Below, in pieces: positions 25,627-35,370 of a stretch of DNA of 37,791 nucleotides; the stretch's first letter is position 1, and the number at the start of each line of letters is the position of its first letter. The stretch is from Paracoccaceae bacterium. Its GTDB lineage: Bacteria; Pseudomonadota; Alphaproteobacteria; Rhodobacterales; Rhodobacteraceae. A model generated the notes under the pieces. The model saw only the letters and a list, made by a program, of their open reading frames with translations. It did not search any database and was not told where the DNA came from. The translations under genes and the position numbers were made by a program. The DNA is taken from contig CABXKH010000018.1 in the NCBI GenBank assembly GCA_902512685.1, forward strand, positions 1 through 37,791, given 5' to 3'.

Positions 25627-27412
25627 ATGCAGGCGATTAAGTTCGTTGTCCGCCGGGGTGCGGGTAACTATGAGCGTGGTCTCGTCTTGAATCAAGTCGA
25701 TACCGGGCAAATTTCATTAACATCGGATGGAACGGTGGCGCTAGGTGTGCCTAGGGATGTCTCGTTGCATTTGGCACGCCATCAAGTGACTGAATTTAAC
25801 CGCGATGGTTCATCTTTATGGATCACTTTAGCCGATGGCCGAACCATTGAGATTGAGAGTTTCTTCTCTTTAGGCGGAACGGCTTCGAACAGGCTGTTCA
25901 TCAGCTCGAACGGACAGATATCCGAGATAAACTTTGAAGCGGGTTCCGAAGGCACACTCATTGCAGAGTACCAAGGTCAAGAATCCTGGGGCAAATGGAA
26001 CCCATCAGATGATCTTTTATTTTACGATGAGCCCGAACCAATGGGGCTAGCCAATGCTCCAGGAGGTTATGAAGACGAAACTGTTTCGATGCTGGGCACA
26101 GGTTTGGCTTTGGGACCGTCTATACTGACCGGTGCGGCAGCACCTGCCGCGTTGGCAGCAGGCGGCGCAGCGGCTTTAAGTGCCCTAAGCTCGGGGCAAT
26201 CCTCGAATGAGACGGTTGAACAAACACCGGGGGCAAACACTCCATCGGCCTCTAGCAATGTAAGTGTATCAATTGCAGCTGATCTTGTTGAAACCAATGG
26301 CATTATCAGTGCTGGTGAGTTGGCGGATGGCAGTTTTACGGTCACAGGGAAAACCGATCCCGGCGCTTCTGTCCTGGTGACGATAGGAGATACAAGTCTG
26401 CCGGCAGCGGTTGGCAGTGATGGAGCGTGGAGCGTTGACTTTCCAAGCAGCGTTGCACCTGTGGGCGAACATAGCCTTGTTGTCACGGCGCAGGCCACAG
26501 ATGCCCAAGGGAACACGGCAGACGCCAATGGCACAATTGCGGTTGATAAGGTGGTCAATCAGCTGACGGTGACAGAAAATGTCACAGGGGATGATAACGT
26601 CGCCAACTCTGCCGAGTTACAGTCTGGTTTGCCTTTGTCAGGTCAGGTCGAGCCGGGATCACAGGTATCTGTGAACTTTCAGAATATCGACTATAACGCT
26701 TCAGTGACCGCAGGTGGGGCTTGGTCGGTCACCATTCCAAATCAGGTTCTTAAAGAAGGCGCATATACAACGCTTTTTAACGTGCAGGCAACGGATGCTG
26801 CTGGTAATACAGCCACACTACAGGACAGCATTAAAGTCGATCGATCCAGTCCTGATGCGCCAAAAGTTGTAATGCGTACAACCGCTTTCAGCGGATAACA
26901 CCACCGTAGGGGTCAGTTTTTCTCGACAAACCGAGGAAAATTTCACAGTTGATCAGGTCAATAGTGACGGAACTGCGCAATCTTTGCAGATCACAAGCTC
27001 CGATGATACGGTCAACAGCAGAACCGATATAGACTTTCAAACACCGGTTCCAGACGGGTCAACTTTGGGGGTGACTGCAAAAGATAGTGCGGGCAATAGC
27101 AACTCTGCCTTGATGATCTTGGATGTCGGCTCTGGGTCCAGTCACGATCTCACTGGTTTTGATTTGGATGCCTATGAAATCACAGCGATTGACCTGGAAT
27201 GGGGAGATGACACCGAAGTGACCTTAACCGAAGAGCAGGTGTTGGGCCTGTCTTCGTTGAGCGATACGGTTAAAGTCTATGGTAATGCTGGCGATAAATT
27301 GGTGCTGACGGGCGCAACTCAGGGCGAGACGGTTACAGACGGTTTCACCCTTTATACTATGGGTGATGAGGCACGTATTTTGGCCGATGATGACTTGATT
27401 ATTTCAACCTAA
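25627..27412 (+). pseudogene. Small BapA/LapA-like type I secreted adhesin, frameshifted
   Basis: Read with one frameshift this encodes about 594 residues. The N-terminus (MQAIKFVVRRGAGNYERG...VALGVPRDVSLHLARHQVTEFNRDGSSLWITLADGRTIEIESFF) matches the BapA-type prefix domain. A Gly/Ala-rich linker (about 155-190) follows, then two bacterial Ig-like repeats ending in TDAQGNTADANGTIAVD and TDAAGNTATLQDSIKVD, a third degenerate repeat, and a C-terminal block (TLTEEQVLGLSSLSDTVKVYGNAGDKLVLTG...DGFTLYTMGDEARILADDDLII) typical of type I secretion substrates. The frame is lost around 26870-26898 (stop TAA 26896-26898), and the open frame one base on continues to 27412. BapA/LapA proteins are usually thousands of residues long, so this one is very short. 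No RTX nonapeptides are visible. Confidence 0.75.
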
Positions 27413-27477
27413 ATACACACCAAAAGTCAGCCTTAGAAAAAGAACCGGCAAGAAGCGGTCAAGAAGAGCAGGAAAAG

Positions 27478-28791
27478 ATGCGGTTTACTCGGCTCAGAAC
27501 GGCGATTTTGATTTGCACCCTGCCTTTGATCGCAGGGTGTATAATGCCTGAAGGCAGCCTTGGCTCGGCGGCCAGCCGGCTTGGATTGCCGTACGGGCAC
27601 ACAACGCAGGATGCCGCCTCAAAATCCAAGTCAAGCCAATCACAGATCATTGACCAGCTTCAAAGCCGCTGGTCGGTTTTACCGCCTGACAGCAGTTATG
27701 CCCAAGTGGCAGAGGCCGTTCTTGCATCAGATGCGCAGGTGGCCGCAGCGGAATTGCGTGCCGCTAAATTACGGTCGCAAGCCGCTTCCAAAAACTGGCT
27801 GCCGAGCTTGGGGTCAGTGATCAGCCTTACATCGCTTGGTGATTTGGTGGCCAATTTGGTCCTGGATCAAGTTTTGTTCGATAATGGGCGCGCTAAAGCA
27901 CAGCGCGCGTTTGCTGCAGCAGATGTCGAGATGGCCGCTGTAACACTTTCGCTTGATATCAATGCGCGGGTTTATCAAGCGCTGAATCTCTACCTGCAGG
28001 CTCAGAAGGGCGGCGAGATAGCACATCAATCGGATGTTGTTTTGGCAGAGATGAAAAAATTCCAATGGATTATGAACGAAAGGGTCAAGGGCGGTGTTTC
28101 AGATATGTCTGATCTGAACATTCTCAATCAAAAGCTTGCCGAGATAGAAGCCGAACGTAGCAGGGGCGGGCAAAACCAACGAAGTGCCTTGGCAGAACTG
28201 CAAGCAATGGCGGCAAGACCTCTGGACACTATTGAAGGGCAAACAGAAATAGAGATTATCGGATCTGAGGTCGTCCCTTTGAGTGTGCTTGAGGCACAGG
28301 CTGCAGAGCGCCGTGATATAGCCTCTGCAAAAATAGATCGATCTAATGAATTACCCGGTTTGGTTGCCCGTGCATCTGGCGGCACTAGCGATCCTTCGCT
28401 TGAGGTCGGGGTGAAATCCGATCGGTTTTTTGACTTCGGTACCTCAGCGCGATTGCGCGCGGGCAAAGCCGCGCAAACTGTCGCAAATCGTCAAGTTGAA
28501 CAAGCAAAGGAAACAGCCCATCGCCGGATGCAAGCCTATTTGCAAGATTTGACCTCTGCCGAGCAACAATTGTCCGAGGCGCGGGCTTTGCGCAAGCAGG
28601 CGTGGAATAATTTTACCCTGTTTCGCCGCCAGTACGAAGCCGGTCAACGTCAGGTCATGGATGTTGTTGGGGTTTATGAAAGCTACGCGCGCCAACAACG
28701 TCGGCTTCTTGAGCTCAAATATCAAATTGCTCAATTTAAATTGCAAATAGCGCGTGATTTGGGTCTGCTGGCAGATGGAGCGAAAATTTGA
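27478..28791 (+). CDS. TolC-family outer-membrane protein of a type I secretion system (lipoprotein)
   Basis: This 437-residue protein would form the outer-membrane channel of the exporter. A lipoprotein signal ends in LIAGC, with the lipidated cysteine at C21. The rest is alpha-helical with TolC-type repeats: QVAAAELRAAKLRSQAASKNWLPSLG and LVLDQVLFDNGRAKAQRAFAAADVEMAAVTLSLDINARVYQALNLYLQAQ in the first half, and FRRQYEAGQRQVMDVVGVYESYARQQRRLLELKYQIAQFKLQIARDLGLL in the second. It is open throughout, with AGGAAAAG before the ATG. It lies 65 bases after the adhesin and overlaps the presumed start of the ABC exporter. Confidence 0.9.
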   Translation: MRFTRLRTAILICTLPLIAGCIMPEGSLGSAASRLGLPYGHTTQDAASKSKSSQSQIIDQLQSRWSVLPPDSSYAQVAEAVLASDAQVAAAELRAAKLRSQAASKNWLPSLGSVISLTSLGDLVANLVLDQVLFDNGRAKAQRAFAAADVEMAAVTLSLDINARVYQALNLYLQAQKGGEIAHQSDVVLAEMKKFQWIMNERVKGGVSDMSDLNILNQKLAEIEAERSRGGQNQRSALAELQAMAARPLDTIEGQTEIEIIGSEVVPLSVLEAQAAERRDIASAKIDRSNELPGLVARASGGTSDPSLEVGVKSDRFFDFGTSARLRAGKAAQTVANRQVEQAKETAHRRMQAYLQDLTSAEQQLSEARALRKQAWNNFTLFRRQYEAGQRQVMDVVGVYESYARQQRRLLELKYQIAQFKLQIARDLGLLADGAKI

Positions 28792-31013
28792 ATATTGATG
28801 CTCGGTTGAACATAACCGCCCCTAAGAATTTGCCTGTGCAAAAAAAAACCTGTGGTGCAGCCAGAAGTTTTTGGCGCTGATGTGACCACCAAAATGTTAC
28901 AATCAAGGGCAAAACTCATCGTGGTTTTGGCTGGATTATTGGGCCAGCGTGCGGTTTTGCATGACATAACCGTGGCGCTGAGGTCTGATCTTGTCGGCTC
29001 TGCACGAATTTCCATAAAGACCTTGGCCATCGGCCTTAAAGCTTCGGGACTCACTCCGGATATATGCGAAACAAAGGCGCTAAAGGCTCAGCATTGGCCC
29101 GCCATCGCACAAATGACCAGTGGTCAACACATCTTGGTCATGGGTCAAGAAAACGGCGATTTTATCATCTATGATGAAACCTGCGAAGATCGGCGCGCTA
29201 TCGTGTCAGCGCAAGAATTTGAGCCATTCTTTGGGGGCATTTTGTTGCGCGCTGCAGTATCCGAGCCGAAACTTTCACAAAAACATGGTCCTCAGCAGGG
29301 ATCTGAAGATTGGTTTTGGTCTGCATTTCGCCCCTATTACAAACAATTTGGCGAAGTGGCGCTCGGATCGCTTGTGGGCAATATACTGGCTGTGGCCGTG
29401 GCGCTTTTTTCGCTTCAGGTTTATGATCGGGTGATACCACATCAATCACAGGCAACGCTTTGGGTGCTTGCGGTTGGCGCACTGATGGCCATTGGCTTTG
29501 AGGCACTTCTCAAGCTGGCGCGTGCCCGGCTTGTTGATGGCGCGGGGCGCTAGATTGAGGTCGCGGTGCAAAAACTACTTATGGGCCGGCTTTTGGGAAT
29601 GCGCTCGGATGCGCCTCAGCGTGCACCCAATCAGCTTTTCTCTGAAATGCGCGAATTTAGCTCGGTGCGCAAGTTTTTCACCGCCACGTCTCTGGGAAGT
29701 CTGGCGGATATCCCGTTTGTTTTGTTTTTCTTTTACTGGTGTATTCGATTGCCGGAAATTTGGTTTTCGTGCTGGTGCTGGGCGCGGTCATCATGGTGCT
29801 TCCAGGGATATTTTTGCAACGGCGTATGGTTAAAATTACGCGCGAAATGTAAGGCGCTTCTGCGCATACCAATCGGTTGCTGCATGAAACCATTGCAGAG
29901 CTAGACACGGTCAAAACCCAAAGGGCCGAAGCCCGGTTCCAACGGATATGGAGTGAGCTTATCGCTCTGCCGGCGCTAAAGTCTTCAGATCAGCGTAAAT
30001 TGGCCTCGGCGCTGACATTTTGGAGCCAAGCTGTGCAGCAGGCCACCTATATAACCGCAGTGATTTGTTGCACATATATGGTTTTTGCTGGCGAGTTTAG
30101 TGTCGGCTCTATTATTGCTGTTGGAATATTGACCAGTCGGACCTTAGCGCCGCTTACCCAACTTTCTGCAACATTAGCCCGTTGGAGCAATGTCAAATCT
30201 GCGCTTGAAGGTCTCAGCCAGATCGCCGAGGCGCCGCAAGATACAGAGCCAAACCGCAACTATTTACGGCGTGAAAAAACCGAAGGTGGATTTGAAATCC
30301 GCGAACTTCAATTTCGCTATCCGGGAAATGAATGCCGGGTACTCGATATTTCCGCGCTGCGCATTTTACCGGGGCAGACATGCGCCATTCTTGGCAGCAA
30401 TGGAGCGGGTAAATCAAGCTTGCTGAAAGTGCTAAGCGGGCTTTATGCGCCGACACAGGGATCGGTACTTTTGGATGGCACCGATATGGGGCAGCTTGCC
30501 GCAAAAGATCTGCGCCGTTTGATCGGCTACTTAGGTCCAGAAGTTAAATTGTTTAGCGGCACGCTGCGCGACAACTTAAATCTCGATCAATTTGAAAACG
30601 ATGATCAGCGTTTATCTGATGCGCTTGATTTTGCCGGATTGGGCCCGTTTATAAATGGGCACCCCGAAGGCTTGGACTTAAAGATATCTGATGGGGGCCA
30701 AGGCCTGTCAAGCGGCCAAAGGCAATCAATTGGCTGGGCACGTTTATGGCTTCAGGATCCCAAAGTGTGTTTGCTTGACGAGCCAACGGCCGCACTTGAC
30801 CAAACACTTGAAACCACCTTGATCAGTCGTTTAAGGAACTGGTTTGATGGGCGCACGGCGATCATTGCCACCCACCGTGTCGGGATATTATCACTGACCG
30901 AGCGCACGATGATTTTACAAAATGGTCGTTTGGCTGCAGATGGGCCGCGTGAAGCGGTTTTAGAACATCTAAGGCTCAGCGCCGTCCAGAAAAATGCAAG
31001 CGGTGTGGTATGA
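28788..31013 (+). pseudogene. Type I secretion ABC exporter (LapB-like), broken by stops and frameshifts
   Basis: This is an exporter ATPase/permease that would be about 740 residues: a C39-like N-terminal domain (HDITVALRSDLVGSARISIKTLAIGLKASGL...), membrane segments starting GSLVGNILAVAVALFSLQVYDRVIPHQSQATLWVLAVG, and an ATPase with Walker A GSNGAGKS (30393-30416), LSSGQRQSIGWARL, Walker B CLLDEPTAALD and ATHR. The reading frame is broken by an in-frame TAG at 29551-29553 (family context suggests Gln), a one-base loss near 29746-29748, and an in-frame TAA at 29850-29852. The N-terminus may also need a correction in the run of nine A at 28840-28848: TTG 28788, with GGAG before it, joins the main frame only if one A is removed. 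Otherwise translation starts at GTG 28852. It overlaps the HlyD gene by 4 bases. Confidence 0.85.
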
Positions 31014-32203
31014 CGGATTGGCCCTTATCCAACGTTGCGATGGAACGAATAAGCGCGGGACTACGCGGATCAAGCATGACCATCTGGCTTTGTGCGGTGG
31101 TCGTCGGGGTCTTTCTAATCTGGTCCTCTTTGGCATGGGTGGATGAAATCGTCCGTTCTGAGGGCGAGGTGATTTCCTCTTCTCGGCCGCAAATTATTCA
31201 AAACCTCGAAGGTGGAATATTGGCAGAACTGCATGTTGCCGAAGGCGATGTGGTTGAGCAAGGTGATACCTTGGCCCGCCTGCAGGCCACGCGGTTTCAA
31301 AGCACCGTGGATGAATTGGAAAGTCAGATCAGTGCTCTGGAAATTCGCCAAATGCGGCTTGAGGCGGAAATGGCGGGCAGGTTCGAGATGGATCTTTTGC
31401 CGAAACATATTTCAAGCAGCCCCAATATTGCCGCCTCAGAGCAAGCCCTGCTGCGCGCCCGGCAAATGGATTTTGTCAGCCGTAGCCAAGGGGCGCAAAA
31501 TGTTCTGGACCAAGCCAAGCAGGAAACCAAACTTTTAGAGCAAATGTTGGAAAAAAAAGTTGTGGCGCTTATTGAGGTAACGCGGTCGCGAAAAATTCTG
31601 GCAGACGCGCGCATAAAGCTTGATGAAATTGTCACGGGTACAGAGTTAGAGCGCGCCAAAGCCCTATCTGATGTTCTTAAGGAACTGGCCACTTTAAAGC
31701 AGACTCTAAAATCGGCGCAAGATCAACTCAACCGAACTGTTTTGATCAGTCCCATGCGGGGCGTGGTCAATGCGCTGGCCGTGACAACCATTGGCGGGGT
31801 TGTGCGCCCAGGCGAAGAAATACTTCAGATCGTACCACTGGATGAGGCGCTCTTTATTGAGGCTCGGGTCAAACCCGAAGATATTGCCAACATCCGTCCC
31901 GGTCAGACCGTTACAATTAAACTCAGCGCCTATGATTATACGATTTATGGTACACTAAAGGGCAGGGTTGCGGTGATTTCAGCAGATACGTTTAAAACCA
32001 GACAGATCAGCAGCGCCGAAGCAGAGCCGCATTACCGGGTACGCATTACCCTAAACCAAGACGACTTATCCCAAACCAAAAGCCAGATTAACATCCGTCC
32101 CGGCATGCAGGTGCAGGCCGAATTGCACGCGGGCGAAAAAACTATTCTGAGCTATCTGCTCAAACCACTTTACAAATCCCGCGAAGCCCTGCGTGAGCGC
32201 TAA
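31010..32203 (+). CDS. HlyD-family periplasmic adaptor of the type I secretion system
   Basis: This 397-residue membrane-fusion protein links the inner-membrane ABC exporter to the outer-membrane channel. It has a short cytoplasmic N-terminus, one membrane helix (about 24-44), a biotinyl-lipoyl-like half motif (EGEVISSSRPQIIQNLEGGILAELHVAEGDVVEQGDTLARL), a long coiled-coil hairpin (about 95-240), and a beta-barrel region ending ISPMRGVVNALAVTTIGGVVRPGEEILQIVPLDE...IRPGQTVTIKLSAYDYTIYGTLKGRV and NIRPGMQVQAELHAGEKTILSYLLKPL. It is intact and starts within the stop of the ABC gene (ATGA overlap). It would have no function with the adjacent exporter if that is truly broken. Confidence 0.92.
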   Translation: MTDWPLSNVAMERISAGLRGSSMTIWLCAVVVGVFLIWSSLAWVDEIVRSEGEVISSSRPQIIQNLEGGILAELHVAEGDVVEQGDTLARLQATRFQSTVDELESQISALEIRQMRLEAEMAGRFEMDLLPKHISSSPNIAASEQALLRARQMDFVSRSQGAQNVLDQAKQETKLLEQMLEKKVVALIEVTRSRKILADARIKLDEIVTGTELERAKALSDVLKELATLKQTLKSAQDQLNRTVLISPMRGVVNALAVTTIGGVVRPGEEILQIVPLDEALFIEARVKPEDIANIRPGQTVTIKLSAYDYTIYGTLKGRVAVISADTFKTRQISSAEAEPHYRVRITLNQDDLSQTKSQINIRPGMQVQAELHAGEKTILSYLLKPLYKSREALRER

Positions 32204-32216
32204 GGCAATACTGCGC

Positions 32217-32657
32217 CTAACCCGGCAGGATCAGTTGGCTAAGCTGGTTGCGGTAGGCAGCAGATAGCGCGATTGGCTTGCCGCTTTGGCCATCAACTTG
32301 CACTTGGCTGAAAAAACCTTCTGCAAAAGCGTGCGGTTCATCATTTCTAAAAAGCCCGACCTCATAACGCCAAGATGAAGTGCCGATATGGCCCACCCTG
32401 AGACCGGCATGGATAAGATCGGGATATCCAGCCTCGGCGTGATAGATGCAGCCGCTTTCAACCACCAAAAAGCGAATATCATCGCCGCTCTGGTCAAAAA
32501 CCCTATGCTGCAATTGCCAATTGGTCACGGCCGTATCAATCAGCGAATAATGGATCATATTGTTCATATGGCCATATTGGTCATTGTCCATCCAGCGGGT
32601 CGGCAGGGTGCTAAAATCAAAATAGGCTTGGCGCAAAGCTGGCAGGGTGCGGGGCAT
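32217..32657 (-). CDS. Acyl-CoA thioesterase, 4-hydroxybenzoyl-CoA thioesterase family
   Basis: This 146-residue hotdog-fold protein has the family motif TRWMDNDQYGHMNNMIHYSLID near the start (residues 20-41), with the catalytic aspartate in this block, and a core strand region VVESGCIYHAEAGYPDLIHAGLRVGHIGTSSWRYEVGLF. It hydrolyses an acyl-CoA or acyl-ACP thioester; the specific acyl group is unknown. It converges with the HlyD gene (13 bases) and is divergent from the HSD10-like SDR, 142 bases away. That dehydrogenase also works on CoA esters, so a shared promoter region is possible. Confidence 0.88.
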   Translation of the reverse strand: MPRTLPALRQAYFDFSTLPTRWMDNDQYGHMNNMIHYSLIDTAVTNWQLQHRVFDQSGDDIRFLVVESGCIYHAEAGYPDLIHAGLRVGHIGTSSWRYEVGLFRNDEPHAFAEGFFSQVQVDGQSGKPIALSAAYRNQLSQLILPG

Positions 32658-32799
32658 CGATTAATCCTTACGTTTTGCTAAGCTGTTCACAACACAATAC
32701 TAAAATCAAGCCTATGATACCGGACGCAGGGTTATTTGGGTTTCGCAATTGACCTTGGCGTCGATTTTCCCAACATAGAACGGAAAAGGGAGATCGGGT

Positions 32800-33567
32800 A
32801 TGCAGATTAGTGAAACAACAGTTGCGGCGGTCACAGGCGGGGCTTCGGGGCTTGGGGCTGCCACGGCTAGGGCACTGGCTGCACGCGGCGCAAAGGTTGC
32901 CATTCTTGATATGAACAAGGATCTGGGCACAGCATTGGCCGCTGATCTTGGCGGGCACTTTGACGCTGTGGATGTTACCGATCCAGAGCAGGTGGGTGCG
33001 GCCCTTAAAAACATCAAAGACCGCCACGGCGCGCTGAATATTTTGGTCAATTGCGCTGGCATCGGAACACCATCCAAAACCGTTTCCAAAGGCGTGCCGC
33101 ATGATCCGGCGCTTTTTGCCAAGGTCATTGGCGTGAATTTACTTGGATCGTTCAATTGCGCCTCGCAGGCTGCGGCGCTGATGGTTTCGGCCGATCCGCT
33201 GAATGAAGACGGCGAACGGGGTGTGATTATCAACACGGCGTCGGTGGCGGCATACGAAGGTCAGGTCGGGCAGGTGGCCTATGCGGCCTCAAAAGGGGGC
33301 ATTGTTGGAATGACGCTTCCGATGGCGCGTGATCTTGCGCCAAACGGCGTGCGGGTGTGCAGCATTGCCCCGGGTCTGTTTCTGACCCCGATGCTGCAGG
33401 GCTTGCCCGAAGATGTGCAAACCTCTCTTGGCCAGCAAGTGCCGTTTCCTGCGCGGCTGGGTGCGCCCGATGAATATGCAAAACTGGTCTGTCAGGTTGT
33501 GGAAAACACCATGCTCAACGGTGAGGTTATCCGGCTTGACGGGGCCATCCGCATGGCACCGCGCTAA
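32800..33567 (+). CDS. SDR oxidoreductase, 17-beta-HSD10 / 3-hydroxy-2-methylbutyryl-CoA dehydrogenase-like
   Basis: This 255-residue SDR has [15 protein letters not shown] (12-26), an aspartate at 37 that favours NAD (AILDMNK), NCAGIG, the catalytic S148, Y161 and K165 ([30 protein letters not shown]), and the C-terminal block [40 protein letters not shown], close to the HSD10 (SDR5C) branch. Members oxidise 3-hydroxyacyl-CoA, including 2-methyl-3-hydroxybutyryl-CoA in isoleucine breakdown. Substrate specificity here is inferred. Its TAA stop lies within a hairpin shared with the convergent gene. Confidence 0.92.
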   Translation: MQISETTVAAVTGGASGLGAATARALAARGAKVAILDMNKDLGTALAADLGGHFDAVDVTDPEQVGAALKNIKDRHGALNILVNCAGIGTPSKTVSKGVPHDPALFAKVIGVNLLGSFNCASQAAALMVSADPLNEDGERGVIINTASVAAYEGQVGQVAYAASKGGIVGMTLPMARDLAPNGVRVCSIAPGLFLTPMLQGLPEDVQTSLGQQVPFPARLGAPDEYAKLVCQVVENTMLNGEVIRLDGAIRMAPR

Positions 33568-33582
33568 GTGCGCATTAGCGCG
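33560..33582. terminator. Hairpin spanning both stop codons of convergent genes
   Basis: CGCGCTAA / TTAGCGCG is a perfect 8-bp inverted repeat with a 7-base loop. The stop of the SDR (33565-33567) forms one arm and the stop of the TIGR02186-like gene (33575-33577, minus) forms the other. It could terminate or protect both transcripts. There is no T-run, so strength is uncertain. Confidence 0.5.
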
Positions 33583-34339
33583 AACGGATAAACTGGAACA
33601 CAGCCGAAGCTGACCATCCCGCAAAGATTGCAATCGCCAGCGACATCAGCCCGTAGGCCAGCGGATTTTCGCGCGAAAGAGCGAATAAAAACCGCTCCAG
33701 TCCAACTTTACGCACATCAATATCGGTTTCAAAGTCGCTTACCACCTGGCCGTTCCGGGTGAGGAAAATACGGGTTTTGTAATTGCCTTCGGTTAGATTT
33801 GCCGGCATTTCAATCGAGGTGCGAAACAGCGTTTGCTGATCTACTGCCACAGTATTTTCGCGCAGCTGATAAAGACCGCTTTTCTTGCGTATGCGCATTA
33901 CGGCATCGCTAAAACTCTGGGCATTTTCAATGTGCATTGGCGCGCCAACGGATCGGATTGCACGGTTGATCGAAATTTTATGCCGCAAATCTTCTGTATC
34001 AGAGACCGCTTGATCCCATGGGGCGCTGGTGGCAATGGCATAAAAGCTGGGGGCTGAGTCCACCTCAACCGTGTCGGTGTTTACCCAGATGCCAAACTTG
34101 CGCTCTTTGCGCCGTACCAAAAGCGGCTTGGACGGGCCGGAAACTGCAACGATCACCTGCAAGGGAACCGGTGAAATTTTGGTTTCCCGTTTAATCGCGC
34201 CAAACACGAGAATTTCCGAGCCGTCGAATGTAGCAGTGATCGCCACCTCATCATGGCTCATCCCCAAGACAACCTCTTCGGCGGCAACCGGCGCTGTGTT
34301 GATCAGCATCAAAAGGGCAAGGATAAAGGCGCGCATCAA
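33575..34339 (-). CDS. TIGR02186-like membrane-anchored periplasmic protein
   Basis: This 254-residue protein has a signal peptide (MMRAFILALLMLINTAPVAA), a periplasmic domain (VVLGMSHDEVAITATFDGSEILVFGAIKRE...VIVAVSGPSKPLLVRRKERKFGIWVNTDTVEVDSAPSFYAIATSAPWD), and a single C-terminal membrane helix (AYGLMSLAIAIFAGWSASAVFQF). I recognise it as the conserved TIGR02186 family, of unknown function, usually encoded next to a TauE/SafE-type permease. Here its start overlaps the stop of that transporter by 4 bases, a sign of coupled translation. A role as an accessory subunit is inferred only from that pairing. Confidence 0.87.
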   Translation of the reverse strand: MMRAFILALLMLINTAPVAAEEVVLGMSHDEVAITATFDGSEILVFGAIKRETKISPVPLQVIVAVSGPSKPLLVRRKERKFGIWVNTDTVEVDSAPSFYAIATSAPWDQAVSDTEDLRHKISINRAIRSVGAPMHIENAQSFSDAVMRIRKKSGLYQLRENTVAVDQQTLFRTSIEMPANLTEGNYKTRIFLTRNGQVVSDFETDIDVRKVGLERFLFALSRENPLAYGLMSLAIAIFAGWSASAVFQFIRSR

Positions 34340-35256
34340 TGGCCCCCTACCGCGCCAATGGTGTATAGCTCAGCAGGTTGCACCAGCAAATCAAACGCCA
34401 ATTTACCGCAGACCGCCAAAACCATTATCGCCAGCAAAATTCTAAGTTGCTCGGCGCGCATGCGCGTGCCGATCTGGGTGCCGACCTGTGCGCCGATCAC
34501 CCCTCCCACCAACAGCAAGACTGCCAAGGCAATGTCGACAGAGTAGTTGGTCGTAGCATGCGATAAGGTGGTGAAGGCTGTGACGAAAATAATTTGAAAA
34601 AGCGATGTTCCCACCACAACTTTGGTGGGCATACCCAGAATATAGATCATGGCTGGAACCATAATAAACCCGCCACCAACGCCCATAATTGCGGATAAAA
34701 TTCCGACAAATAATCCAATTAAAACCGGGGGAATTGCCGAAATATAGAGCCCCGAAGTGCGAAACCTTGTTTTAAAAGGCAGGCTATGTACCCAGCCCCG
34801 CTGGCGGCGTTTATACTTAGGCGTATCGCCCGAACGCGCCCGGCGCAAAGCGCGCAGGCTTTCCACAAACATCAGGCTGCCGATAATGCCCAAAAACACA
34901 ACATAGCAAAGCTTGACCAACAGATCGACCTGCCCCATGCTTTTAAGATAGTTGAACACCACCACGCCCAAAGCGGCCCCGATAAGCCCCCCGATCAACA
35001 GCACGCCGCCCATTTTCAGATCGACGGTTTTTCGTCTAAAATGCGCCAGAGCGCCCGAAAACGACGAAGCAACAATCTGGTTGGCTTCGGTGGCCACAGC
35101 CACAGCGGGCGGGATGCCGATGAAAAACAGCAGCGGGGTCATTAAAAACCCGCCGCCGACACCAAACATGCCGGACAGAATGCCCACAAGCCCGCCAAGG
35201 CCGAGCAACAAGAACGCGTTGACAGAAACTTCTGCGATAGGAAGGTAAATTTGCAT
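34336..35256 (-). CDS. TauE/SafE (TSUP) family anion exporter
   Basis: This 306-residue membrane protein of about eight helices has the duplicated TSUP signature GVGGGFLMTP (32-41) and GVGGGFIMVP (192-201). Family members export sulfite or sulfoacetate or transport other small organosulfur anions. A basic loop (RRARSGDTPKYKRRQRGWVHSLPFKTRFR, about 138-166) separates the halves. It is transcribed with the TIGR02186-like gene, whose start lies in its stop. The window also holds a TauABC-type importer, but it is 32 kb away, so shared substrate use is only a possibility. Confidence 0.9.
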   Translation of the reverse strand: MQIYLPIAEVSVNAFLLLGLGGLVGILSGMFGVGGGFLMTPLLFFIGIPPAVAVATEANQIVASSFSGALAHFRRKTVDLKMGGVLLIGGLIGAALGVVVFNYLKSMGQVDLLVKLCYVVFLGIIGSLMFVESLRALRRARSGDTPKYKRRQRGWVHSLPFKTRFRTSGLYISAIPPVLIGLFVGILSAIMGVGGGFIMVPAMIYILGMPTKVVVGTSLFQIIFVTAFTTLSHATTNYSVDIALAVLLLVGGVIGAQVGTQIGTRMRAEQLRILLAIMVLAVCGKLAFDLLVQPAELYTIGAVGGH

Positions 35257-35370
35257 ATCATCCTCTAAACTACAGTATGCTGCAATTGCAAGGTGTCTGC
35301 GTGCAATGCAGCACGCAGGTCTTATATAATTATTTAACTGGACTTATTTTTGCGGCCCATGGGCAGGGCT

